Positions 1-10,785 of a stretch of 64,000 bases of DNA are shown here, in pieces; positions within the stretch are counted from its first letter, which is position 1, and each line of letters begins with the position of its first letter. The notes under the pieces were generated by a model. The model saw only the letters and a program-made list of their open reading frames with translations, made no database searches and was not told the origin of the DNA. The stretch covers positions 56,422,737 through 56,486,736 of the forward strand of contig NC_081552.1 in NCBI RefSeq assembly GCF_963082655.1, given 5' to 3'. Both the position numbers and the translations under genes were made by a program. The stretch comes from Stomoxys calcitrans. Its lineage: Eukaryota; Arthropoda; Insecta; Diptera; Muscidae.

Positions 1-641
1 TTCGTTGGGTTGCGTTGAAACTCCTGTCGCTGCGCTGCCTAATGTTCCAATACTACGATCTTTACATATCCCTGTATTCCAAATCATTAAGTCGGTGATG
101 GGTCCGTCGTCGGGTTCCTGTTTGTTAGGCTGTGTTGGGTCTCTCGCCACTGCACTGCCTGATATTTTAGTATTAGGGTCTTTGCTTATCTCAGTCTTTC
201 CAATATTGAGAGTGATTGTCGCGTTGTAGGCCCCCTGTTTGTTTGGCGGTGTTGAGTCACCTGCCACTGCACTGCCTGATGTCGCAGAATGAAAATTTCT
301 GCCTATTCTAGTCCTCCCAATCTTAAAAATTACAGCTTTGCTCCCATACTTGAGACTTGATCAATACCAACCACAAAAAAAGTTCCTTCCTCCTTCTCCT
401 TCCTGTTGAAGACCTCCCACTTCTCTGCGACCAAACCTTCGTTTTGCTTGCCCAAGAATCCCAACATGCGTTCCGTCGCAAATTTACTGCCCCAACCCTT
501 GATGGGGACCGTAGCCTTTGTGAGCTGGAGGATATCCATCTTTCTCACCAGGTCGAGCTTTGCGCCCTCCCAGAGAGCGTGAATACCTCTGAAGGGCTGT
601 TTGACGGTATCAATACATTCCGCCGACGGGAGATCTGATTC
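1..641 (-). pseudogene. Non-LTR retrotransposon ORF1, C-terminal part (DUF4780-like), frameshifted
   Basis: Read on the minus strand, positions 641-332 encode a segment with ALWEGAKLDLVRKMDILQL, then LGFLGKQNEGL, KWEVFNRKE and FFVVGID. This is the pattern I associate with DUF4780 domains in ORF1-like proteins of insect non-LTR retrotransposons. The frame stops at about 330, but the next frame is open from there to position 1 and begins AVIFKIGRTRIGR, so one frameshift near 331 separates two halves of one protein. The distal half holds three copies of a roughly 40-residue repeat around SGSAVAxDxTQPNKQ (spacing 39 and about 41). The N-terminal half lies beyond a DINE-B insertion, at 2026-2455. 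The left end runs off the window, so the matching ORF2 would be expected there. The domain name is from memory and the exact element family is not determined. Confidence 0.6.
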
Positions 642-2025
642 TTTTTATACCCACCACCGAAGGATGGGGGTGTATTCATTTCGTTATTCCGTTTGCAACA
701 CATCGAAATATCCATTTCCGACCCTATAAAGTATATATATTCTTGATCAGCGTAAAATCGAAGACGATCTAGACATGTCCGTCCGTCTGTCTGTTGAAAT
801 CACGCTACAGTCTTCAAAAATAAAGATATTGAGCTGAAACTTTGCACAGATTCTTCTTTTTCCATAAGCAGGTTAAGTTCGAAGATGGGCTACATCGGAC
901 TATATCTTGATATAGCCCCCATATAGACCGATCCGCCAATTTAGGGTCTTAGGCCAATAAAAGCCACATTTATTATCCGATTTTGTTGAAATTTGGGAGA
1001 GTGAGTTTTGCTAGGTCCTTCGACATCCTCCGTCAATATGGCTCAGATCGGTCCTGATTTAGATATAGCTGCCATATAAACCGATCCTCCGATTAAGGGT
1101 CTTAGGCCCATGATTGCCATATTTATTATACGATTTTGCTGAAATTTCGGACAGTGAGTTGTCTTAGGCGCTTCGACATACTTCGTCAATTTGGCTCAGA
1201 TCGGTCCAGATTTGGATATAGCTGCCATATAGACCGATATTTCGATTTAGGGTCTTAGGCTCATAAAAGCAACATTTATCATCCGATTTTGCTGAAATTT
1301 GGGACATGGAGTTGTGCTAGGCCCTTCGATATTATTCGTCAATTTGGCTCAGATCGGTCCAGATTTTGATAAAGCTGCCATATAGACCGATCATCCGATT
1401 TAGGGTCTTAGGAGCATAAAAGGCGCATTGATTGTCCGATGTCGCCGAAATTTGGGACAGTGAGTTGTGTTAAGCCCCTTGACATACTTGTGCATTATGG
1501 CACAAATCGGTCCAGATTTTGATATAGCCGCCATATAGACCGTTCTCTCGATTTTAGGTTTTGGGTCCATAAAAAGCGCATTTATTGTCCGATGTCCCTG
1601 CAAGAAGAGACAGTGAGTTCTGTTAGGCCTTTCGACATCCTTCTTCAATTACACTCAGATCGATCAAGATTTGGATATAGCTGCCATATAGACCGATATC
1701 TCGATTTAAAGTCTTGGCCCCAAAAAAAGCGCATTTATAATCCGATTTAACTGAAATTTGACACATTGACTTATGTTAGGCTTTTCGACATCCATATTGC
1801 ATATGATTCAGATTGGTTTACTTTTAGATATAACTACTAAAAAGACCAATATTTTCTTATACATAATTGAAAGATGACTTGTACTTATTAGTATTTGGTC
1901 CAAATAGGATCATATTTCGATATACATTGATATGGGACATAAGGTATGCAATTTTCACCGGATTTTGATGAAAGGTAGTTTATCCAAAGTTCGGCCCGGC
2001 CGAACTTAACGCCTTTTTACTTGTT
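642..2025 (-). mobile_element. DINE-B copy, full length, inside a retrotransposon ORF1
   Basis: The 3' terminus is at the left (TTTTTATACCCACCACCGAAGG) and the 5' terminus at the right (GGCCGAACTTAACGCC then TTTTTACTTGTT at about 2014-2025). Between them are the block with TATATATTCTTGATCAGCG, a short GTCY microsatellite (about 779-793), and a run of diverged CTRs in which the TATAGCTGCCATATA core recurs about every 150 bp. ORF1-type coding sequence of the same strand flanks both sides, so this copy inserted into an older retrotransposon. The rejoined frame is off by one base, showing later decay of the host ORF. Confidence 0.8.
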
Positions 2026-2455
2026 CCAGCTTCCGTAGAAGTGCTTGGAATGTCAATTCTATCCCTTCCAGCATCCTGCACTTTCGCCCGATTATGCTGC
2101 CGGTACATACTCCTCCGTCTCCTTTGTCGTGCAGCGGATCGCTCTCTCGGTCTGCTTGTGAGCTTAGCAAAGTCATCGCTCACTTCTGCCGTCATCTCGA
2201 TGCCCTCATCTCTCGATTTGGCTGAGATGACTGTTTCATTGACACAGTCGCTGTCTTAATCCGAGTCAGAAACACCACCTTTACTTAAAGGCTGGGGACG
2301 TACTGTGCATCCCTCTGGTTTATCCGTCTCTTCTTCATTAATTAGTCAGCATTACTCTCGACTAGAGGTGCCAAGGCACCCACACCTATTGGAGGGGAGG
2401 ACAACACGCTACGGTCTGACGCCACCACCACAGATGTTGACTCTTTGGAGTCCAT
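2026..2455 (-). pseudogene. Non-LTR retrotransposon ORF1, N-terminal part, disrupted
   Basis: On the minus strand a Met at 2455 starts MDSKESTSVV, a low-complexity Ser/Val/Pro-rich segment that reaches a stop near 2341. A second open stretch carries MTAEVSDDFAKLTSRPRERS, an Arg-rich patch (SAARQRRRRSMYRQHN) and STSTEAG just before the DINE-B 5' end. A short acidic, Ser-rich, basic N-terminal region is usual for ORF1 proteins of this class. I infer that it is continuous with the DUF4780-like half at 641-332. At least one stop and one frameshift lie between the pieces, so it is dead. Confidence 0.5.
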
Positions 2456-2589
2456 TTCTGGCCAACTCCAAAAAGCTTCAACATTTTTTTCTAGTGCGTA
2501 GTACCTATTCCGAGATAGGGATATATTTTTTTTTTTTTGTTTCTTTGTCGAGCGAAATAAAATCACGTCCGCTCCACTTAATGACTACA

Positions 2590-3070
2590 ATTTACATTTC
2601 ATTTAATTTAGTCATTCCGTTTGCAACACATCGAATATCTATATATCATATCTATTTCCGACCCTACATTTCTGATCGTCGTGAAATTCTTAGACGATTT
2701 AACGATGTCAGTGAGTTATTTTAAGATTCCCGACATCATACTCAAATATGGTTAAGATCGGTCTATTTTCAGATATAGCTGCCAAATAGAGCGATCCACC
2801 GATTAAGCTTGAATCAAGGTCTGAAGCCCATAAAAACTGCATTTACAACCAAATTTCGATGAAACTTGAAACTGTGATTAGACCATATTTAGATATAGCT
2901 GCCGTATAGACCGATCTTCCAATTTAAGGTCCTAATCCCATAAAAAGCTGAAATTTTGCCCGATATCGCTAGAACTGTGACTTCTATAATAGTTCTCGAA
3001 ACCTTAATCAAATGTAGTCCAGACCAGCTCCCATTTGCATATTACTATAAATAAAGTAGTGCAGTTGAAA
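2590..3070 (-). mobile_element. DINE-B-like fragment, diverged
   Basis: The left part has the DINE 3' block in reverse (GTCATTCCGTTTGCAACACA, then TTTCCGACCCTAC at about 2652) and then degenerate CTRs with TATAGCTGCC cores near 2778 and 2897. The terminal hairpin and the 5' palindrome are missing, and the microsatellite is reduced. The divergence resembles the copy at 63130-63520, so it may be an older subfamily. Confidence 0.55.
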
Positions 3071-4190
3071 CAAGTAAGAGCGTGCTAAGTTCGGCCGGGC
3101 CGAATCTTATATACCCTCCACCATGGGTCGCATTTGTCGAGTTCTTTTCCCGGCATCTCTTCTTAGGCAAAAAACGATATAAGAAGATAGGGTCCGGTTT
3201 CGACCACAATTAAATTATATGTTGGAGACCTGCGTAAAATGTCAGCCAATTAAAATAAAAATTGCGCCCTTTGGGGGCTCATCGGGCCTTAGACCGATTC
3301 AGACCATAATAAACACGTATGTGGATGGTCATGAGAGGATCCGTCGTACAAAATTTCAGGCAAATCGGATAAGAATTGCGATCTCTAGTGGCTCAAGAAG
3401 TCAAGATCGCAGATCTGTTTACATGGCAGCTATATCAGTTTATGAACCGATTTGAACCTTATTTGACACAGTTGTTGAAAGTAAGAATAAAATACGTCAT
3501 GCAAAATTTCAGCCAAATCGGATAGGGATTGCGCCCTCTAGAAGCTCAAGAAGTCAAGTCCCCATATCTGTTTATATGACAGCTATATCAGGTTAAGGAC
3601 CAATTTGAACCATACTTGGCACAGTTGTTGGATATCATAACAAAATACCACGTGCAAAATTTCATTCCAATCGGATAAGAATTGCGCACTCTAGAGGCTC
3701 AAGAAGTCAATACCCAAGATTGTGGTTTATATGACAGCTATATCAGGTTATGGACAGATTTAAACCATACTTGGCACAGTTGTTGGATATCATAACAAAA
3801 CACGTCGTGCAAAATTTCATCCCAATCGGATAAGAATTGCGCACTCTAGAGGCTCAAGAAGTCAAGACCCAAGATCGGTTTATATGGCAGCTATATCAAA
3901 ACATGGACCGATATGGTCCATTTACAATACCAACCGACCTACACTAATAAGAAGAATTTGTGCAAAATTTCAAGCGGCTAGCTTTACTCCTTCGGAAGTT
4001 AGCGTGCTTCGACAGACAGACGAACGGACGGACGGACGGACGGACGGACAGACGGACATGGCTAGATCGACATAAAATGTCGCGACGATCAAGAATATAT
4101 ATACTTTATGGGGTCTCAGACGAATATTTCGAGTAGTTACAAACAGAATGACGAAATTAGTATACCCCCCATCTTATGGTGGAGGGTATA
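3071..4190 (+). mobile_element. DINE-A copy, full length
   Basis: It begins CAAGTAAGAGCG followed by the TTCGGCCGGGCCGAA palindrome and TATACCCTCCACCATGG. The interior has about five CTRs, a GACG microsatellite (4018-4058), and the 3' hairpin CCCATCTTATGGTGGAGGG at about 4169-4187. The 5' variant GTAAGAGCG, preceded by GTTGAAA, is shared with the copy at 34511, which suggests a DINE-A subfamily. Confidence 0.8.
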
Positions 4191-4205
4191 ATAAAATAGG
4201 ATGAT

Positions 4206-4279
4206 TATTATATCCAAAGTACGCCACGGCCGAACTTAACACGTTTTTACTTGTTTTTTCACGTTTTTACTTGTTTTTT
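4206..4279 (-). mobile_element. DINE-B 5'-terminal stub with duplicated tip, head-to-tail with the next copy
   Basis: On the minus strand the 3' end of the DINE-B at 4280 is followed at once by a DINE-B 5' tip (CAAGTAAAAACGTG) present twice about 20 bp apart. The palindrome region (degraded to GGCCGTGGCG) and ACTTTGGATA follow. Nothing beyond the first ~55 bp of the element is present. Confidence 0.6.
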
Positions 4280-4954
4280 TTTTTATACCCACCACCGACG
4301 GATGGGGGTATATTCATTTTGTCATTCCGTTTGCAACACATCGAAACATCCATTTCCGACCCTATGAAGTATATATATTCTTGATCAGCGTAAAAATCTA
4401 AGACGATCTAGACATGTCCGTCCGTCTGTCCGTCTGTCTGTTGAAATCACGCTACAGTCTTCAAAAATAGAAATATTGAGCTGAAATTTTGCACAGATTC
4501 TTTTTTTATCCATAAGCAGTTAAGTTCGAAGATGGGCTATATCGGACTACATCTTGATATAGCCCCCATATAGACCGATCCGCCGATTTAGGGTCTTAGG
4601 CCCATAAAAGCCACATTTATTATCCGATTTTGTTAAAATTTTGGGAAGTGAGTTGTGTTAGGCCCTTCGACATCCTTCGTCAATTTGGCTCAGATCGGTC
4701 CAGAGTTGGATATAGCTGCCATATAGACCGATCCTCCGATTAAGGGTCTTAGGCCCACAAAACCACATTTATTATCCGATTTTGCTGAAATTTAGAAAAG
4801 TAAGTTGTCTTAGGCCCGTCGACATCCTCCGTCCATATGGCTCAGATCGGTTTAGATTTGGATATAGCTGTCATATAGACCGATCCTCCGATTAAGGGTC
4901 GTAGGCCCATAAAAGCCACATTTATTATCCGATTTTGCTGAAATTTAGAAAAGT

Positions 4955-5192
4955 TGGATATCAAATTGTTTTTGTGAAAAATGGAAGGGTCATGTATAAA
5001 AGAAGTGCAATTTCCAGACCTCAAGTGATTCGTTCAGAGCAAGAAGTTGATGAAATTATTTTAAATGCAACAACAAATAAGCGTTACTCTCATAGTACCC
5101 GTATGCAGAAAAAGATAATACCAGTCGAAGACGATGATGGGCCTAGTGCAGATGAAGATGATCAAATATATGCATCTCCAAATAATAAATAA
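4955..5192 (+). pseudogene. ORF1 C-terminal fragment, baculovirus FP-like domain
   Basis: The frame reads GYQIVFVKNGRVMYKR, then QVIRSEQEVDEI, then a charged tail with EDDDGPSADEDDQ and a stop at 5192. The GYxxVxxxxGxVxxRK...VIRxxxDLxxI pattern is the one I know from the C-terminal FP25K-like domain in ORF1 proteins of insect CR1-group retrotransposons, where it follows a PHD finger and coiled coil. Those upstream parts are lost here to 5' truncation. The open frame extends leftward into DINE-B sequence only by chance. Function in intact elements is thought to be RNA binding in the ribonucleoprotein particle. Confidence 0.55.
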
Positions 5193-5419
5193 ACTCTAAA
5201 GGATTTAATTTTGTATGTCTATTTGCTTTCCTACTATAAAATTATGTATGAAAATCATTATTTTAAAATTTTTTCCAATTTTAATACACATCTTTTGAAT
5301 TTGAATTATGCTTTTTTAAATATTATAAGTGTAAATATTAGAAGCATCTCGTCTATTGCAAAGTTCAATAAGTTTAAAATTTAATTTCTGGTTTTGCGAA
5401 AGTTCCAGATGTAATTGCA

Positions 5420-8134
5420 GTGCAGGAGACATGGTTGTTGGAAGGTTTAGCTCATATGTATTCAATACCTGGTTTTACAAATGTTCACTGCTGTAGATCT
5501 GATGGGTATGGGGGTACGTCGTTATATATTAGTAATAAGTTAAAATATTCAGTTGAACGTTGTCAAAGTTTGAACTTTTTGGACTTTATTGAAATAACCT
5601 TTGATAGTGTGAGAATCGATAAAAAGCCTTTAAAAATTGTATCATTCTATCGTTCCCAAAAGTGTCCGGTACACGACTTTTTGACAGCATTTGAAGATAT
5701 CTTGGATAGAATCGGTAGTAAGTCCGTTGTACTGTTTGGGGATACGAATATTGATCAGCTGAGATGTGGCCATTGTGAGGATTTTAAGCAACTATGTTTT
5801 AATTATGATGTGCATAGCTTTCACGAGTTGATAACTAGACCAAGTTCAGATGCTTCAATTGATTACGTACTAGGTAATATTTTTGGCAATATTTGCATCG
5901 ATTCTGTTGAGTGCAATATTACTGACCATAACTTAATCTGTTGTAAAATTGAAATGGAGCATACTCAGGTTAAGTATGTTGAGAAAGTTAAAAAGGTGTG
6001 TGATGTTCTGAAAGTAAAGAGGTACTTAGAAGAGTATCCTGTATCTGACATAAGATTGGAGGATAGTAGTGACTATGCGGCGGAGTTTTTAGATAGATTG
6101 TCAAATGCCATCTCATTTGGAACAACGGAAATAAGATTTAACAAACTTTTGAGGTTTGAGATTACACCTTGGGTTAACACGAATCTCCAACGTCTAATTC
6201 TTTATAAGGAGAAGCTACTTTTGAAAAGAAGAAGATCTAAAAAGGAGAAATATCACATTTTATTAAAAAGGGTAAGTAGAATTATACGGATAGCATTGAG
6301 ACGGTCGCGGCGTGATTACTATCATGATAACTTGGTCAAATTAAATGGCGATTCACAGAAAACTTGGAATTTTATAAACACAGTATTGGGACGCAAGAGA
6401 AAGCCAGACATTGATATAATTTCCTGTAGGGGAAGTAAAGTTCAGGACCCCCGAGATAAAGCTGGGATTTTGAATGACTATTTTGGGAGTTCAGTAAGAG
6501 AAATTAGAAGTCAGATTGTAACTTATCCAATGGATTCATGTAATGACTTATGTACTTTATGTCAAACTCAGAATAGATTTGTTCTTGACTTAGTGAATGA
6601 ATTGGAAGTAAGGGGGATAGTGTTGGGCTTAAAATATAACGTCTCTCCAGGGTATGATAATATAGACGCTCGGACATTGATTGAAATTAAGGATTATGTA
6701 ATACCAACGTTAGTAAAGATATTTAATAAAATGCTGCAAACAGCTAGATATCCTGATAGCCTTAAGATTAGCAAAGTTGTACCTATTCCAAAGATTAGGA
6801 ATGCATCATCTGTAGAACATTTTCGTCCAATCTCTCTATTGTCTGTAATAGACAAAGTTTTTGAGAAAGTTCTTCATCAGCGATTGTCTCAATACTTTGA
6901 TGATAATAAGTTTATCTATAAATACCAATTTGGTTTCAAGCAAGGATGTGGGACAGAAGAGGCAGTTCTAAACGTTATGAATTATATATATGGTGCTTTG
7001 GATCAAGGTTATAATGGAGTTGCAGGATTGTTTTTGGATTTCTCCAAGGCTTTTGATGTAGTAGATCACGAAATATTGTTAAAGAAATTGCAATATTACG
7101 GTGTTTGTGGAAAAGAACTTGCTCTTTTTAAGAGCTATTTGACCAACAGGATGCGATATGTAGTTGTTTCTGGAGAGGAAAGTAATATGGCTAGAGTTGA
7201 ATGTGGTGTGCCTCAAGGAAGTTGTTTAGGACCTCTACTATTCGTGATATACCTGAATGATATAGTTAATTTGAATTTAGCTGGTAGAGTTTATATGTTT
7301 GCGGATGATATTTGTATTTTGTATCCTTATAGGCAGGCACTACCGTTAAAAATTGCAATTGAACATGACTTATCGCTGCTTGTTGAATTTGTTCGCATTA
7401 ATAAGTTATGTTTTAATGTGTCTAAAACAAAATTGGTTAGATTTAGACCACATTCGTATCATAACGACAATTCTTTCAGCATTCTTTTTGATGGGAACGA
7501 GGTCAGTGAGGTTAATAATGTGAGGTATCTGGGTGTTAACCTTCAAAACAGTCTCACGTGGGATGCGCAGATAAATTGTGTCAAGAATAAAATTGCTCCT
7601 GCTATTGGAATATTATATAAGATGAGGTACGTCCTTGACACTAAGACTAAATCATTGATATATCAATCACTTGTTCAAAGTCATATCAATTACTTGACAG
7701 CTTTATATGGATCAAAAAATTCAAATGTATTAAAAACGTTACAACGCATGCAAAACAAGGCTTTAAAGGCAACTTTTAACTTACCGCTAGCTTACCCAAC
7801 AATAAATCTGTACAGTGATATTTGTAAAACAGTACTTCCGGTGCATGCTTTGTACCAATATCAGACATTAATCTACGTGTATAAGTCTTTGAATAATATT
7901 GGCTATCGCACTATACAGTTTTCGCAAAATCTTACAGTTATTAATACTAGGAACCGAGATAATTTGAAAGTAGTACGATGCAGGTTGGAAACCACAAAGC
8001 AGAGAATTAACTATATGGGAAGTTATATGTATAATAACTTACCAAGTACTATAAAAAACTCAGGCTCATTGCCGATATTCAAGAGAAACTTGAAAGCATA
8101 TTTGCAATCTAAACTACAGATGCTTCTAAGCTAA
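5420..8134 (+). CDS. ORF2 polyprotein: APE-type endonuclease plus reverse transcriptase, nearly intact
   Basis: A 904-codon open frame. Residues 1-180 are an APE-like endonuclease: QETW at 2-5, GDTNID at 107-112 (family GDFN), SIDYV at 146-150 and the catalytic DH at 169-170. The reverse transcriptase follows: FRPISLL at 468-474, FLDFSKAFD at 538-546, GVPQGS at 596-601 and FADD at 627-630, so all three catalytic Asp residues are present. A C-terminal region extends to 904. The first codon is GTG and not a real start: the preceding in-frame codons read PDVIA, and the EN N-terminus (VNIRSISS about 5334-5357) lies upstream in another frame, with a shift near 5380-5390. It would nick target DNA and reverse-transcribe its RNA. 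The RT frame has no stop, so the insertion is fairly young, although the frameshift and truncation make autonomous activity unlikely. Confidence 0.85.
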   Translation: MQETWLLEGLAHMYSIPGFTNVHCCRSDGYGGTSLYISNKLKYSVERCQSLNFLDFIEITFDSVRIDKKPLKIVSFYRSQKCPVHDFLTAFEDILDRIGSKSVVLFGDTNIDQLRCGHCEDFKQLCFNYDVHSFHELITRPSSDASIDYVLGNIFGNICIDSVECNITDHNLICCKIEMEHTQVKYVEKVKKVCDVLKVKRYLEEYPVSDIRLEDSSDYAAEFLDRLSNAISFGTTEIRFNKLLRFEITPWVNTNLQRLILYKEKLLLKRRRSKKEKYHILLKRVSRIIRIALRRSRRDYYHDNLVKLNGDSQKTWNFINTVLGRKRKPDIDIISCRGSKVQDPRDKAGILNDYFGSSVREIRSQIVTYPMDSCNDLCTLCQTQNRFVLDLVNELEVRGIVLGLKYNVSPGYDNIDARTLIEIKDYVIPTLVKIFNKMLQTARYPDSLKISKVVPIPKIRNASSVEHFRPISLLSVIDKVFEKVLHQRLSQYFDDNKFIYKYQFGFKQGCGTEEAVLNVMNYIYGALDQGYNGVAGLFLDFSKAFDVVDHEILLKKLQYYGVCGKELALFKSYLTNRMRYVVVSGEESNMARVECGVPQGSCLGPLLFVIYLNDIVNLNLAGRVYMFADDICILYPYRQALPLKIAIEHDLSLLVEFVRINKLCFNVSKTKLVRFRPHSYHNDNSFSILFDGNEVSEVNNVRYLGVNLQNSLTWDAQINCVKNKIAPAIGILYKMRYVLDTKTKSLIYQSLVQSHINYLTALYGSKNSNVLKTLQRMQNKALKATFNLPLAYPTINLYSDICKTVLPVHALYQYQTLIYVYKSLNNIGYRTIQFSQNLTVINTRNRDNLKVVRCRLETTKQRINYMGSYMYNNLPSTIKNSGSLPIFKRNLKAYLQSKLQMLLS

Positions 8135-8299
8135 TGTATCTTATTGTAAAATTATTTATTTATTAGTATTTAATTTAATCCTTTAAATTATTACACATTT
8201 GTGAATATTTTGTGAATAGTTATTATTCTGCCAGCATGTCTCAACTATGCCTTTATGGCGCTGAGACAACATTATAATTGTTATAGATTATCACAGTTT

Positions 8300-8339
8300 A
8301 AAAGAAATAAATAAAAAAAAAAAAAAAAAAAAAAAAAAA
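8300..8339 (+). other. Poly(A) tail of the CR1-group element
   Basis: AATAAATAAA runs into an A-tract of roughly 26 bases, directly followed by DINE-B CTR sequence. It marks the 3' end of the retrotransposon. Confidence 0.85.
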
Positions 8340-9445
8340 GTTGTCTTAGGCCCTTTGACATCCTCCGTCTATATGGCTTAGATCGGTTCAGATTTGGATA
8401 TAGCTGCCATATAGACAGATCCGCCGATTTAGGGTCTTCGGCCAATAAAAGCCACATTTATTATCCGATTTTGTTGAAATTTGGGACAGTACGTTGTCTT
8501 AGGCCCTTCGACATTCTCCGTCAATTTGGCTCAGATCGGTTCAGATTTGGATATAGCTGCCATATAGACCGATCCTCCGATTAAGGGTCTTAGGCCCATA
8601 AAAGCCACATTTATTATCCGATTTTGCTGAAATTTAGAAAAGTAAGTTGTCTTAGGCCCTTCGATATCCTCCGTCCATATGGCTCAGATCGGTTCAGATT
8701 TGGATACAGCTGCCATATAGACCGATCCTCCGATTTAGGGTCATAGGCCCATAAAAGCCACATTTATTATCCGATTTTGCTGAAATTTGGGACAGTATGT
8801 TTTCTTAGGCCTCAACATCCTCCGTCAATACGGCTCAGATAGCTTCAGATTTGGATATAGCTGCCATTTAGACCGATCCTCCGATTTAGGGTCACAGGCC
8901 CATAAAAAGCTACATTTATTTTCCGATTTTGCTTTGGGACAGTACGTTGTCTTAAGCCCCTCGACATTCTCCGTCAATATGGCTTAGATCGATTCAGATT
9001 GGAGTATAGCTGCCATATAGAGCGATTCTCCAATTTAGGGTCTTAGGCCCATAACAGCCACATTTATTATCCAATTTTGCGGAAATTTGGGACAGTGAGT
9101 TGTGTTATCCCCTTCAACATCCCCCGTCAATTTGGCTCAGATCTGCACTGAAATTTGACACACTGACTTATGTTATGCTTTTCGACATCCGTGTCGTATA
9201 TAGTTCAAATCGGTTTATTTTCAGATATAGCTACTAAAAAGACCAATATTTTGTTATATACAATTGAACAATGACTTTTACTTATAAGTATTTGGTCCAA
9301 ATCGGAGCATATATTGATATAGCTATATATATATATAGGTATGAGTTTTGCACCGGATTTTGACGAAAGATGGTTTCCATATATATCCGAGGTGGTGGGT
9401 ATCCAAAGTTCGGCCCGGCCGAACTTAACGCCTTTTTATTTGTTT

Positions 9446-10038
9446 AACCTTAGTTTGGTTTTACTGCACCCATTCCAGTTCATTTCCTTTAAAGCTTTCC
9501 TATTTCATAGCATTTATACAATTTGTTGCAGTCCTTTACTTTTGTCCCTTGTATTCCTAGCAAGCAAAAAAATGTCTTCGGGTTTGTTGGCAATATTTTT
9601 CCTTTTTTCCATCCAGTTTTTTTGTATTTTGCTCCCAGTCATTATATTCACATCATTACCTCGACAAAAGCAAGCTCTAAAATCATCAATCACAGCTGTT
9701 GTCCTGACCCGTGTCCTCAACTTTATGCAGTGGTTGTGGTGATAGTCGTCGTCCCTGTAAAGAAAATAATAAAGAAAAAGAATGAAGAAAAACGTTAAAT
9801 AAATCTCAAATGCTATTGACCAAGCAATTTATCAATTTTACAAATTATTAAAAAATAGTTTTAATTGATTGGTCTTTAAAGACACATCTAATTGGCTAAC
9901 TTTCTCTATGCTGTTGTTGTACACAACCAAAGGGTTAAATTGAATAAAATTTAAAGTACAATAGGAAAAAAAAAATTGTAAAAATAATGCATGTTGGCTA
10001 TAGCCTTGTGGATTAATTGAACGAAAACATTATTGTTT
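9446..10038. other. Unassigned AT-rich DNA
   Basis: No DINE, Helitron or retrotransposon signature is visible. Short open frames here lack any recognisable domain. It may be host intergenic or intronic DNA. Confidence 0.4.
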
Positions 10039-10480
10039 GATATACGAGGACTGCTATATACGTTTCTGGCCTACGCTACACTTTATGTTGTCAGGTGCAA
10101 TCTGACATTTCCATTGGAAAGTTAGACATTTTCTATGATAATCACTGTTGTTTACGGTTACTTGAAAAGTAAAGTAAGAATTACCTCGTGAACATTTTCG
10201 TGCGATCATATTCACAACTTAAGGAGTGAATTTTCACGACAAGAGTGCATTGATGATCTTAAATCATTGTATACCACTGTGAAAAACTGATTTAATAAGT
10301 TCAATCTTGGTCGACGCTAGCTTAAAGTCGAATTCCGTAAAGGTCGTCCAAAAACGGCCATTGTACCAGAGAACATTGATGCCGAGTGAACTTATAAAGC
10401 CATACCATGAGTTAAGAGGTATCCTAGGGCACTTCCACCAGCATACATTCAATACTGCTTGAATTACTGGCCGTAAAAAG
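10039..10480 (+). pseudogene. mariner transposase relic, N-terminal part
   Basis: After a terminal-repeat-like stretch (TACGAGGACTGCTATATACG near 10042) the sequence encodes, with stops and frameshifts, NLRSEFSRQECIDDLKS, TTVKN, FNKFNLGRR, EFRKGRPKTAIVPENIDA, then TSTSIHSILLEL. This follows the order of the mariner transposase N-terminal helix-turn-helix region, with the conserved GRPKT and VxxxNIDAV linker. The catalytic DD34D half is missing. The frame breaks at stop codons within the helix-turn-helix region, so the copy is dead. The clade within mariner is not resolved. Confidence 0.65.
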
Positions 10481-10785
10481 GCTTAGTAATCAAATATTTT
10501 AAGGCCAGTCAAAATTCGGATAAATAAAAAAATTTATCAAACTTGCAACGTATTTAAGCGGGAATTTTTGTCAAACAAATTTCTTCCAAAAGTTAAGTCA
10601 AAATTTTATTTTTTAGAAAATTTAATATAAGTTGTATTGTCCCAGAAAATTTTATCAAAATGTTTGTCTCTCCAGAAAATGTTTTCAAAATGTTATTTCT
10701 AACAAAATACAATATTGTCAAAATTTTATTTTCAAAAAATTGCTTTAAAAAACGAATTTTTGTTAAAAAGTTTTAACAATATTTT
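10481..10785. other. Unassigned AT-rich DNA
   Basis: Repetitive-looking AAATTTTxTTTTxAAAA phrases, but no clear unit and no coding signal. Possibly the decayed 3' half of the mariner copy. Confidence 0.3.

Larger units (their letters stand above)
4955..8339 (+). mobile_element. CR1-group non-LTR retrotransposon, 5'-truncated, nested in DINE-B
   Basis: The insert contains the end of ORF1, a ~120-bp AT-rich gap, ORF2 (EN-RT), a ~150-bp 3' UTR with AATAAATAAAA, and a ~26-bp poly(A) tail ending at about 8339. The flanking DINE-B CTR is interrupted cleanly, with at most a very short target duplication (AAGT-like, ambiguous). The 5' part of ORF1 and any 5' UTR are missing, as is typical for target-primed reverse transcription. 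The group assignment rests on the FP25K-like ORF1 end plus the RT motifs; a Daphne- or Crack-like clade is possible. Confidence 0.8.
4280..9445 (-). mobile_element. DINE-B copy interrupted by a CR1-group retrotransposon
   Basis: The 3' end is at 4280 (TTTTTATACCCACCACCG) and the 5' end at about 9445 (GGCCGAACTTAACGCCTTTTTATTTG). The left half runs to about 4954 and resumes at 8340 with GTTGTCTTAGGCCC, which is exactly the CTR sequence expected after GAAATTTAGAAAAGT. Removing the 3.4-kb insert therefore restores the array with little or no gap. Counting both sides, the element has about nine CTRs. Confidence 0.8.

Noticed and set aside
3420..3460. Recurring VYMAAIS...GPI peptide in many short plus-strand ORFs
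   Set aside because: This is the translation of the conserved core TATATGGCAGCTATATC. In most units a TGA follows at CCGATTTGAACC or CCGATCTGAGCC, so it is not a conserved protein.
9341..9798. Overlapping ORFs after a DINE-B end
   Set aside because: They begin in DINE-B sequence and continue into AT-rich DNA with hydrophobic low-complexity translation. No recognisable protein.
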